A stretch of DNA of 20,825 nucleotides from a virus, in the IMG/VR virus record IMGVR_UViG_3300025127_000357, positions 1 to 20,825 of that record. One strand, given 5' to 3'. The translations under genes and the position numbers were made by a program. This document shows, piece after piece, positions 1 to 6,101 of this stretch (the first letter of the stretch is position 1; every line of letters begins with the position of its first letter). The notes below the pieces were generated by a model. It saw nothing but the letters and a program-made list of their open reading frames with translations, did no database searches and was not told where the DNA came from.

Positions 1-15
1 TTGTATACTCGCCAT
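1..15 (-). CDS. Start of a leftward gene, cut by the window edge
   Basis: On the minus strand an ATG at 15-13 opens a frame reading M-A-S-I-Q before the window ends. A GAGG Shine-Dalgarno element lies at 26-23, seven bases before the ATG, and a sigma70-like promoter lies just upstream (42-69). Only five codons are visible, so no function can be given. It is called because promoter, ribosome site and start codon are all correctly spaced and repeat the arrangement of the next leftward gene. Confidence 0.6.
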
Positions 16-41
16 TTTATTACCTCGCTATATTTAAACCT

Positions 42-69
42 AGTATGACACAACCATTTTAAAAGTCAA
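42..69 (-). promoter_or_regulatory. Leftward sigma70-like promoter (copy 1)
   Basis: On the minus strand TTGACT (69-64) and CATACT (47-42) are separated by 16 bases. Transcription would start near 35 and reach the ATG at 15 after a short leader. The whole 28-base element, spacer included, matches the promoter at 348-375 with five differences. A TGTCACA-TTC-TGACGCA dyad (70-86) abuts the -35 box. Confidence 0.65.
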
Positions 70-86
70 TGTCACATTCTGACGCA
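70..86. promoter_or_regulatory. Operator-like 17-base dyad beside a leftward promoter
   Basis: TGTCACA-TTC-TGACGCA has the same 7-3-7 layout as the site array at 530-801 and lies directly upstream of the -35 box of the leftward promoter at 42-69. The position would suit a repressor or activator of that promoter. This is an inference from motif and placement; the left half departs from the array consensus. Confidence 0.4.
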
Positions 87-94
87 CCTAGCAA

Positions 95-325
95 TTATCT
101 GCTAGATGCTAATTTCATAAATTTTTCGTAATCGGGGTGGGCTTGAGCCTTGCGAAGCAAAGCAACACGACCACCATCTGAAAGCCTTTGTTTTTCAGAT
201 TTAAAGACATAACCTGTAAAAACAGATTTTGCCGAACTCTCATATTTATCTTTTTGACCATTGAAAATCGGTGCTTTGCCAATCGGTAAAAAGCCACGAC
301 CAATAATCCCCATTCTTGATTTCAT
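95..325 (-). CDS. Hypothetical 76-residue leftward protein
   Basis: Unrecognised small protein beginning MKSRMGIIGRGFLPIGKAPI and ending FMKLASSR. It is moderately basic, with no membrane segment or known motif visible. The open frame extends to an upstream ATG at 388, but the promoter at 348-375 lies inside that extension. The ATG at 325 has a GAGG element (334-331) five bases before it, so I take 325 as the start. The gene lies in the leftward unit, opposite to the structural genes, which in phages often means early or regulatory genes. The C-terminal text (RKAQAHPDYEKFMKLASSR) looks like a soluble helical tail. No function is assigned. Confidence 0.65.
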   Translation of the reverse strand: MKSRMGIIGRGFLPIGKAPIFNGQKDKYESSAKSVFTGYVFKSEKQRLSDGGRVALLRKAQAHPDYEKFMKLASSR

Positions 326-347
326 AACAACCTCACAATCTTTAACC

Positions 348-375
348 ATTATGGCACAACCAATCTGAAAGTCAA
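348..375 (-). promoter_or_regulatory. Leftward sigma70-like promoter (copy 2)
   Basis: On the minus strand TTGACT (375-370) and CATAAT (353-348) are 16 bases apart. The expected transcript start is near 341, giving a leader of about 16 bases with GAGG before the ATG at 325. It is nearly identical to the promoter at 42-69, including the spacer. Confidence 0.7.
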
Positions 376-407
376 GAAGTATTTTCATAGTGCGACCAAA
401 ATGTACA

Positions 408-421
408 AAGTAATAAATTAT
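408..421. repeat. 14-base direct repeat, copy 1
   Basis: AAGTAATAAATTAT occurs here and identically at 998-1011, on either side of the dyad array. Both copies are followed within a few bases by a GACC. The second copy is part of a perfect palindrome (GTAATAA-A-TTATTAC, 1000-1014). Purpose unknown. Confidence 0.6.
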
Positions 422-529
422 GACCGACTAATTAACTTAAATAATCTAAATTAATAACATCAGATTAGTTGTTTAAAGTAGGTTAATTCTGACAGAATAA
501 AAAATTAAATCAAGTAAAAAACGCATTTG

Positions 530-617
530 TGCGACATTCTGCCACACTGCGACAATTTGCCGAGTAAATGCGACACTATATCCTGCGACAAAATGCCTCA
601 TGTGACATATTGTCGCA
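530..617. repeat. Cluster of operator-like 17-base dyads (first block)
   Basis: Four copies of a 7-3-7 element start at 530 (TGCGACA-TTC-TGCCACA), 548 (TGCGACA-ATT-TGCCGAG), 584 (TGCGACA-AAA-TGCCTCA) and 601 (TGTGACA-TAT-TGTCGCA); a half copy starts at 569. The copies at 584 and 601 abut. The copy at 601 is the most symmetric (six of seven positions pair). A 17-base dyad is the usual size for a dimeric phage repressor site. Iterons for a replication initiator are the main alternative. Confidence 0.7.
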
Positions 618-668
618 CCTTATTTTGGGCGTGGGGTGCCCTACGATTTACACGCATCATTTTTTCTT

Positions 669-705
669 CCTAGATAACTCTAGGCATTAGCCCCCGAAGG
701 GGCTA
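669..705 (-). other. Tandem hairpins, one with a UUCG loop on the minus strand
   Basis: CCTAGA-TAAC-TCTAGG (669-684) is followed by TAGCCCC-CGAA-GGGGCTA (688-705), both with perfect stems. Read on the minus strand the second loop is UUCG closed by C-G, an unusually stable RNA tetraloop. Neither strand shows a clear T run right after the stems, so a simple intrinsic terminator is not certain. They lie between the two blocks of dyads. Confidence 0.5.
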
Positions 706-730
706 GTGTCTAAATTTATCTTTGTTCGTG

Positions 731-801
731 TGCGACAATTCGCCCACACCAATGTGTGTCAGTTTGCCACAGTTTCCATACAGGTGCGACTTTTTGCCCC
801 A
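731..801. repeat. Cluster of operator-like 17-base dyads (second block)
   Basis: Three further copies of the 7-3-7 element start at 731 (TGCGACA-ATT-CGCCCAC), 755 (TGTGTCA-GTT-TGCCACA) and 785 (TGCGACT-TTT-TGCCCCA). The left half is better kept than the right half, as in the first block. Confidence 0.6.
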
Positions 802-857
802 TGTAGATTTGACTTTTATTTTTAACCCTACGCTTAAACCAAGAGTAAGATTTTGAA

Positions 858-884
858 GATACAAAAACTGTATCAGATTTTTTT
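858..884 (+). terminator. Possible intrinsic terminator
   Basis: GATACA-AAAAC-TGTATC (858-874) is a perfect six-base stem followed by AGA and seven Ts (878-884). The stem is AT-rich and short, so termination would be weak. The T run is itself the loop of a second dyad (AGATT and AATCT, 875-889). Confidence 0.35.
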
Positions 885-930
885 AATCTAACCATGTTAA
901 AATTGTAGCACGATTTAAAAAATAAATCAA

Positions 931-947
931 ATGGTCAGATTGTCGCA
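931..947. promoter_or_regulatory. Lone operator-like dyad
   Basis: ATGGTCA-GAT-TGTCGCA keeps the exact right half of the array consensus in the same 7-3-7 spacing. It lies apart from the two main blocks. Confidence 0.4.
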
Positions 948-997
948 GGTGTTTTGGGGTGGTGTTCGTAGTTTGTTCTTTTTTGGAGAGTCCTAGT

Positions 998-1014
998 AAG
1001 TAATAAATTATTAC
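998..1014. repeat. 14-base direct repeat, copy 2, inside a palindrome
   Basis: The second copy of AAGTAATAAATTAT (998-1011) overlaps the perfect 15-base palindrome GTAATAA-A-TTATTAC (1000-1014). Function unknown; a protein-binding site is possible. Confidence 0.55.
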
Positions 1015-1023
1015 GACCAGCAA

Positions 1024-1078
1024 CTAGGTTATAGTATATGGCTTTCGTATACCTAGACGGGGTTTAAGGATATACCCC
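1024..1078 (+). other. Two consecutive hairpins
   Basis: CTAGGT(T)ATA pairs with TATACCTAG (1024-1056, one bulged base). Next, GGGGTTTA pairs with TATACCCC around an AGGA loop (1059-1078, one T-T mismatch). A C-rich run follows. They form the left part of a structured block that ends just before the terminase promoter. Confidence 0.45.
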
Positions 1079-1164
1079 CCACCCCCAAAAACTTGCCTTG
1101 CCGTGCACATACATATGCATCAAAAAAAATTTTAGCAAAAATTTGGACCTTGAGATTTCGCGTG

Positions 1165-1241
1165 CCCCCTTTTTGCGAGGGGGTATGCCCGAAGGCATTT
1201 CTAACCCCCTCTTCTTACAGGAGACACCCTCGGGGAGAGGG
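1165..1241 (+). other. GC-rich structured element with alternative pairings
   Basis: CCCCCT (1165-1170) can pair with AGGGGG (1178-1183). The same strand, read as GAGGGGG (1177-1183), can instead pair with CCCCCTC (1205-1211), enclosing a perfect ATGCC-CGAA-GGCAT hairpin (1185-1198). A last hairpin, CCCTC-GGGGA-GAGGG, lies at 1227-1241. The element sits just upstream of the terminase promoter. It could be a regulatory RNA of a longer transcript or a packaging-site structure; no promoter of its own was identified. Confidence 0.45.
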
Positions 1242-1267
1242 ATGCTGTAATGCTACCATAAGAACCC

Positions 1268-1296
1268 TTGTTTATGCAAGAGGTGTATGTTATAAT
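1268..1296 (+). promoter_or_regulatory. Extended -10 promoter for the terminase/head operon
   Basis: TTGTTT (1268-1273), a 17-base spacer and TATAAT (1291-1296), with TG at 1288-1289 giving the TGnTATAAT extended -10 form. The expected start site is at about 1303, only about two bases before the ATG of the terminase small subunit, so the transcript would be essentially leaderless. Confidence 0.75.
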
Positions 1297-1304
1297 TTTT
1301 TTAC

Positions 1305-1766
1305 ATGGATACAAATAAACCCTTGACAGGAAGACAAGAACTCTTCTGTCAGGAATACATCAAAGATCTAAATTCAAAGGCTGCGGCTAAACGGGCAGGC
1401 TACTCTGATAAAGTAGCTGATGCAAAGTCCTATCAGTTCTTGAGAATGGAACGTATTAAGAATAGAATCTCAGAACTTAAACAGGAATCAATGCGTAGAT
1501 TACAGCTTGATGCAGATGATATATTGAGAAGGTTAGTACGTATCGCAGATCAGACAGAACAGACAGGTGACTATAATGCTGCTATTAGAAGTCTAGAATT
1601 ATTAGGAAAACACAAAGCATTGTGGACTGATAAGACTATAAACGAAACAACTTTAGTAAATGCATTTGCATCTGGTAACTCTGAAGAAGATATACAGCGA
1701 GATGTAGAACGCTTAAAAAGAATAGCTACACCTAAACTAAAAGTCATACCAGGAGACAAGAAATGA
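1305..1766 (+). CDS. terS: Terminase small subunit
   Basis: DNA-recognition subunit of the packaging motor: it binds the viral packaging site and hands the concatemer to the large subunit at the portal. The 153 residues begin LTGRQELFCQEYIKDLNSKA then AAKRAGYS, the N-terminal helix-turn-helix signature of the Terminase_2 family (PF03592). A helical oligomerisation region follows (about 45-115), then a charged tail. Length is typical. The start ATG lies about two bases from the predicted transcript start and has no Shine-Dalgarno, so a leaderless message is likely. A long interrupted dyad lies inside the 5' coding region (1322-1353). The stop codon overlaps the ATG of a 33-codon ORF. Family assignment is from motif recognition; its place before terL supports it. 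Confidence 0.9.
   Translation: MDTNKPLTGRQELFCQEYIKDLNSKAAAKRAGYSDKVADAKSYQFLRMERIKNRISELKQESMRRLQLDADDILRRLVRIADQTEQTGDYNAAIRSLELLGKHKALWTDKTINETTLVNAFASGNSEEDIQRDVERLKRIATPKLKVIPGDKK
1322..1353. other. Interrupted dyad within the 5' end of terS
   Basis: TGACAG-G-AAGA pairs with TCTTCTGTCA across a CAAGAAC loop (1324-1351), with a C-G and a T-G pair extending the stem outward. One bulged G is the only interruption. As RNA this would be a strong hairpin right behind the leaderless start. As DNA it could be a TerS recognition site, since the P22 pac site lies inside its terS gene (established for P22 only). Confidence 0.4.
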
Positions 1767-1864
1767 TTTTAACACCTAAGCTCGAGCCGTACGCAGGACA
1801 AACGAATATAGATATTTATTCACAGATAGTTTTGTGGGGCGGAGTTGCATACATCAGAAGATAG
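1763..1864 (+). CDS. Small ORF of 33 codons between terS and terL
   Basis: The ATG overlaps the terS stop as ATGA and has AGGAG (1751-1755) seven bases upstream, one of the best ribosome sites nearby. It reads MILTPKLEPYAGQTNIDIYS then QIVLWGGVAYIRR and ends at TAG, 17 bases inside terL. Its codons (CTC GAG CCG TAC) are less AT-rich than its neighbours. Terminase large has a TTG start with a poorly spaced SD, so translation through this ORF probably feeds terL by coupling. A +1 shift at the terminal AGA-TAG would fuse it to terL, which is possible but unproven. No known domain. Confidence 0.5.
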   Translation: MILTPKLEPYAGQTNIDIYSQIVLWGGVAYIRR

Positions 1865-3398
1865 AGACGCAGCCACAAGGCTAGCAGTTAAGCAAGCGCG
1901 CGAAGATTTACTAGCATTTGTAATGCTAATGAATCCTAGTTTTAATGTAGGACCACATCATCGTTTACTTTGTGACCAACTCATGCAGTTGGAACAAGGA
2001 GAAACTGATAGACTTATGGTTTTTGTTTCTCCGCGTTCTTCTAAGTCACTAATCACATCAACATATTTCCCCGCTTGGGCGCTAGGTCGTAATCCTTATT
2101 GGCAAGAAATAGCAGTATCTCACTCAGATGACCTAGCAACTAAGTTTGGTAGAGCTATTCGTGATATAATAAATACTACAGCATACAATACAATCTTTCC
2201 AAAAGTAAAAATTAGAAAAGATAATAGAGCTGCAAACTCTTGGGCACTAGAAGAAGGGGGCAAACAAGCGGGAAGTTTCTTAGCAGCTGGTTCTGGATCT
2301 GGTATTGCAGGTTTTGGTGCGCACTTAGCTATCATTGATGACCCTATATCAGAGCAAGATGCGTTTTCAAAGACCAGAAGAGAGCAATTAAACGAGTGGT
2401 ATTCCTCTGGTTTGCGTACAAGACTCATGCCAGGAGGAAAAGTTGTGCTAGTTATGACAAGATGGCATGAAAATGACCTAGCTGGTCACCTTTTAAAGCA
2501 ACAAGAAGCGTCACCACTAGCAGATAAGTGGTCTGTTGTGCGAATACCTGCAATAAATACTGCAGAATCTGCAAAACAATTAGAAAAAGCCAGAAATTTT
2601 TTGATAGATCAAGGGTATTTACAGGAATCTTACCCCAAACCTAAGTTAGGTCACTCTTTTTGGGAGGCACCTGACCGTGAAAATGGTTTTTGCTGGGCAA
2701 CAGAGGACATAATACGTACAAAAAACAATACACCTGCTTTTAAATTTGATGCATTGTACTTACAAAACCCATCATCAGAAACTGGGGGCATAATACAAGT
2801 AGATTATTGGCAAGATTGGTCTAGTGAAGACCCTCCTCAGTGTGATTTTATAATACAATCATGGGATACTGCGTTTTCTACTAGAACAACAGCAGATTAT
2901 TCTGTAGTTACTACGTGGGGTATATTTAAAAAAGATGAACTTAGTTTAGCTAACATGGTTTTACTTGGTATGGAGAAAGGTCGCTGGGATTTTCCTACAC
3001 TCAGACAGAAAGCCGTGGATAAATTTATAAAACACAAGCCAGATTCTGTGGTTATTGAGAAAAAAGCTTCTGGTCAATCATTAATTCAGGATTTAAGATT
3101 AGCAGGTTTACCAATTCAAGAGTATCAACCTGATAGAGACAAAGTAGCTAGAGCATATGCAGTAAGTTCTTTGTTTCACAACTCTAGAATCTTTGCTCCT
3201 TTATTAAAAAACTGGGCAAAAGAAACTGTAGAAGAGTGTAGGCAGTTTCCATCAGGACCCCATGACGATATTGTAGACTCTGTTACACAAGCAATATTAT
3301 ACGTTAGAAATGGTGGTTACTTAGAACACAGTGATAATTCATGGCTTGACTTAGATGAGTCAGCAGTGTATAATAGAAAACGCAGACGTTATTATTAA
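1845..3398 (+). CDS. terL: Terminase large subunit (packaging ATPase/nuclease)
   Basis: Motor ATPase that pumps DNA into the prohead and cuts it. The 517 residues show an ATPase domain with a Walker A-like loop SPRSSKS (62-68), Walker B LAIIDDP (161-167) and the coupling motif VLVMTRWHEND (201-211). A RNase H-fold nuclease follows, with acidic residues in SWDTAF (D341), VVIEKKASG (E405) and GPHDDIVDS (D474/D475, D478). The Walker A loop lacks the usual glycine before the lysine (commonly PRHGKS). The frame is closed upstream by TAG at 1827-1829, and the first usable codon is TTG 1845; the next ATG would remove conserved-looking N-terminal sequence. GGAG sits directly against the TTG, so coupling to the overlapping small ORF is likely. 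Confidence 0.95.
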   Translation: MHTSEDRDAATRLAVKQAREDLLAFVMLMNPSFNVGPHHRLLCDQLMQLEQGETDRLMVFVSPRSSKSLITSTYFPAWALGRNPYWQEIAVSHSDDLATKFGRAIRDIINTTAYNTIFPKVKIRKDNRAANSWALEEGGKQAGSFLAAGSGSGIAGFGAHLAIIDDPISEQDAFSKTRREQLNEWYSSGLRTRLMPGGKVVLVMTRWHENDLAGHLLKQQEASPLADKWSVVRIPAINTAESAKQLEKARNFLIDQGYLQESYPKPKLGHSFWEAPDRENGFCWATEDIIRTKNNTPAFKFDALYLQNPSSETGGIIQVDYWQDWSSEDPPQCDFIIQSWDTAFSTRTTADYSVVTTWGIFKKDELSLANMVLLGMEKGRWDFPTLRQKAVDKFIKHKPDSVVIEKKASGQSLIQDLRLAGLPIQEYQPDRDKVARAYAVSSLFHNSRIFAPLLKNWAKETVEECRQFPSGPHDDIVDSVTQAILYVRNGGYLEHSDNSWLDLDESAVYNRKRRRYY

Positions 3399-3408
3399 GG
3401 ATTGATAC

Positions 3409-5823
3409 ATGGCAGTAGAAAAACAAATTGATATTACAGAAGGAGATAACCTATCTCTTTTTGAAGATTTACCAGAACAAGCAACAGAAGTAACAGAAAC
3501 ACCTGATGGGGGTGCTGAAGTTACAATAGAAAACAAAGCGTTAATGGAAGAAGCAGACGCTATGGGTTTATTTGATGATAATGAAACAGATCCAGAAGCA
3601 ATGCAGCATGATGCTAATCTTGTAAAATTTATAGATGAAAAAGAATTAGGATCTATTGCAAGTGAGTTACAAGATTCTTTTGAAAGAGATAAACAATCAA
3701 GAGATGAATATGATTCTATAGCAGAAGAAGGTATAGACTTATTAGGTTTTAAATCAGAAGATAGTGATGAACCATTTCCTGGAGCATGTGCATCTTCACA
3801 TCCAGTATTATCACAAGCAGTCGTAAAGTTTCAAGCAAAAGCTTATAAAGAATTATTTCCTACAGAAGGACCAGTACGTACTCGTATAGTTGGTTTACAA
3901 ACACAACAAAAGATGGAGCAGGCTAATCGTGTGCGCCATTTTATGAATTATCAAACACAAATTCAAATGCCAGAGTATGGTCCTGAATTAGATCGTTTAT
4001 TATTTTACGTAGCGTTGTATGGTTCTGCTTTTAAGAAAACATATTGGGATGTTAATTTAGGTAGACCAAGAACTGAATATATTAAAGCACAAGATTTTTA
4101 TATAGACTATTATGCATCTGATTTAGAAAACGCTGAAAGATTTACTCACAAGTATTCAATGTCTATGAATGAAATTAAAAAATTTCAAATGGCTGGAACA
4201 TTTGCAGACATAGATGTTAATTCAAGTCAGATAGATGAAACATCAGCAGAATCTTCATCTGATGAAATACTAGGTGTTACAAAACCTTACGGTGATACAG
4301 ATCGTGTAGAAATTTTAGAGATGCATGTTAACTTAGACTTACCAGGATTTGAAGATCCTAATGGTTTAAAACTTCCATATGTAGTGCACATGACTGATGA
4401 AGGAAAAGTTTTAGCAATCAGAAGAAACTGGAATGTTGAAGACATGAAGAAAGAAAAGAAAATGTACTTTACACATTACTACATGATTCCTGGTTTAGGT
4501 TTTTATGGTTACGGTTATCTACATTTAATTGGTGGTTTAACTAAAACAGCAACTTCATCAATGAGACAATTAATAGATGCTGGAACATTTTCAAATTTAC
4601 CTGGTGGTTTTAAAGCTCATGGACTTAGAGTATTAGCACCAGATGAACCTATTGCTCCTGGTGAATGGAGAGAGGTTAACAGTCCTGCAGGTGATTTAGG
4701 TAAATCATTACAACCTTTACCATTTAAAGAACCTTCAGGAACTTTATTTAATTTAATGCAGTATGTAGTAAATGCTGCTAAAGAGTTTGCTGACTCGACC
4801 GACAATATAGTAGACCAAGCTTCAAACTATGGTCCAGTCGGTACAACTATGGCTCTGCTTGAACAGAGTTCTAAGTTGTTCAGCGCTGTGCACAAGCGTC
4901 TGCATAACGCTCAATCCAAAGACCTGCGAATCTTAGCGAGACTAGATTTTGAGTATCTTCCTGATCTGTACCCGTATGAAGTCGCAGGTGGTGCACAGCA
5001 AGTTTTTAGAAATGATTTTAATTTAAAATCAATTGATGTCTTGCCAGTATCAGATCCTAATATGCCAACTGAAGCACATAGGATTGCTAAGATAAATGCT
5101 ATTATGCAAATAGCTCAACAAAATCCACAAGCATATAACATGGAACAAATTGGGATGGAACTATTTGCAGCTATGGGTATTGACGAACCACAAAGATATT
5201 TAAAACAAAGTATGCAACCTATAACAGCTGACCCTGTTACTGAAAATATGGCAGCTATGAAGGGGGCACCTTTAGCGCCAAGACAAGATCAAAACCATGA
5301 TGCACACATTGTAGCGCATGCTGCTATGCTTAATAACGTAGCATATAAAGAAAATACTGTAATGCTTCAAGCTTTATCCTCACATATACAAGATCATATG
5401 GCTATGAAATATAGAGGTGCGGTAGCTCAAATGATAGGCGATCCGCAAATAGTTCAAGCTATGATGTCAGGACAACCATTACCTCCTGATTTAGAAAACC
5501 AAGTAGCATTACTTACAGCTAATGCTTCTGATTCTATTATGAAGTTAGATGAAGAAAAACAAAAAATTATGTCTGGTGAAAAGAAAGATACAGCAGAACA
5601 ACAATTAGATTTACAAAGACAAGATTTAGAATTACGTAAAGCTAAGTTAGCATTAGATGCTAAAAAACATCAAGATGAAATATCTTTAGAAGAAGCTAAA
5701 GTTATGATTAATGATGAAAATACAGACTTAGAAAGAGATCGTAAGATGGCAGCAGATGCTATGGATATGGCTAAGTCTGGAATAAAAGATGCAAAGATAA
5801 TGATTAAGAAAGATATGATGTAA
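3409..5823 (+). CDS. Portal protein, P22-like
   Basis: Dodecameric vertex ring through which DNA enters and leaves the capsid, docking the terminase and later the neck proteins. The 804 residues are close to P22-type portals (about 725). Residues 1-85 are acidic and probably disordered. The core contains a segment typical of this class (PFPGACASSHPVLSQAVVKF, then YKELFPTEGPVRT). The C-terminal 100 residues are a long charged coiled coil (QQLDLQRQDLELRKAKLALD and onward), comparable to the portal barrel. It starts 10 bases after terL; the upstream AAGGATTG is a modest ribosome site. Bases 4795-4996 have a different codon style from the rest. The assignment rests on length, position after terL and sequence character. 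Confidence 0.85.
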   Translation: MAVEKQIDITEGDNLSLFEDLPEQATEVTETPDGGAEVTIENKALMEEADAMGLFDDNETDPEAMQHDANLVKFIDEKELGSIASELQDSFERDKQSRDEYDSIAEEGIDLLGFKSEDSDEPFPGACASSHPVLSQAVVKFQAKAYKELFPTEGPVRTRIVGLQTQQKMEQANRVRHFMNYQTQIQMPEYGPELDRLLFYVALYGSAFKKTYWDVNLGRPRTEYIKAQDFYIDYYASDLENAERFTHKYSMSMNEIKKFQMAGTFADIDVNSSQIDETSAESSSDEILGVTKPYGDTDRVEILEMHVNLDLPGFEDPNGLKLPYVVHMTDEGKVLAIRRNWNVEDMKKEKKMYFTHYYMIPGLGFYGYGYLHLIGGLTKTATSSMRQLIDAGTFSNLPGGFKAHGLRVLAPDEPIAPGEWREVNSPAGDLGKSLQPLPFKEPSGTLFNLMQYVVNAAKEFADSTDNIVDQASNYGPVGTTMALLEQSSKLFSAVHKRLHNAQSKDLRILARLDFEYLPDLYPYEVAGGAQQVFRNDFNLKSIDVLPVSDPNMPTEAHRIAKINAIMQIAQQNPQAYNMEQIGMELFAAMGIDEPQRYLKQSMQPITADPVTENMAAMKGAPLAPRQDQNHDAHIVAHAAMLNNVAYKENTVMLQALSSHIQDHMAMKYRGAVAQMIGDPQIVQAMMSGQPLPPDLENQVALLTANASDSIMKLDEEKQKIMSGEKKDTAEQQLDLQRQDLELRKAKLALDAKKHQDEISLEEAKVMINDENTDLERDRKMAADAMDMAKSGIKDAKIMIKKDMM

Positions 5824-6101
5824 TGGCTGCAGATCCTAGACTAAAACGTGCAGGAGTAAGTGGTTATAATAAACCTAAAAGAACTCCTAATCATCCTAAA
5901 AAATCTCATGTTGTTGTAGCAAAAGAAGGTAACAAAGTTAAAACAATTAGATACGGACAACAAGGCGTATCAGGCGCTGGCAAAAATCCAAAGACTGCAA
6001 AAGACAAAGCAAGAAGAAAATCTTTTAAAGCAAGACACGCAAAGAATATAGCAAAAGGAAAAATGTCAGCAGCTTACTGGGCTAATAAAAGTAAGTGGTA
6101 G
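5823..6101 (+). CDS. Small basic protein of unknown function
   Basis: A 92-residue, very basic protein (AADPRLKRAGVSGYNKPKRT at the start, KARRKSFKARHAKNIAKGK near the end). The ATG overlaps the portal stop as TAATG, so translation is coupled. I recall near-identical short proteins in other marine phages but cannot name a family with confidence. The charge and the place beside the portal suggest a DNA- or RNA-contacting virion or assembly component; this is inference. The repeated small, basic, Gly/Lys-rich motifs argue against an enzyme. Confidence 0.8.
   Translation: MAADPRLKRAGVSGYNKPKRTPNHPKKSHVVVAKEGNKVKTIRYGQQGVSGAGKNPKTAKDKARRKSFKARHAKNIAKGKMSAAYWANKSKW

Larger units (their letters stand above)
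326..1304. other. Long non-coding control region between divergent units
   Basis: I see no convincing gene in these roughly 980 bases. The stretch contains the leftward promoter at 348-375, clusters of 17-base dyads (530-617, 731-801, 931-947), tandem hairpins (669-705), a hairpin with a T run (858-884), a 14-base direct repeat (408-421 and 998-1011), a perfect palindrome (1000-1014), a block of GC-rich hairpins (1024-1241) and the rightward promoter at 1268-1296. Position next to the terminase genes and between divergent units fits a combined control, packaging or replication region. No tRNA-like sequence was recognised. Confidence 0.7.

Noticed and set aside
530-801. CRISPR array
   Set aside because: The repeated units are 17-base dyads with no uniform unique spacers between them, and no cas genes are present.
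809-837. TTGACT with a possible rightward -10
   Set aside because: The best -10 at proper distance (GCTTAA) is poor, so no promoter is called.
408-1011. Direct repeats as attachment sites of an integrated element
   Set aside because: No integrase or tRNA gene is visible and the repeat is AT-rich and short.
1093-1326. Open frame of 77 codons on the plus strand
   Set aside because: It runs through the hairpin block and the promoter and into terS, has no ribosome site and gives a low-quality Cys/Arg/Pro-rich text; most likely chance.
1323-1351. Perfect TTGACA -35 box inside terS
   Set aside because: No acceptable -10 at 16-18 bases; better explained as one arm of the dyad.
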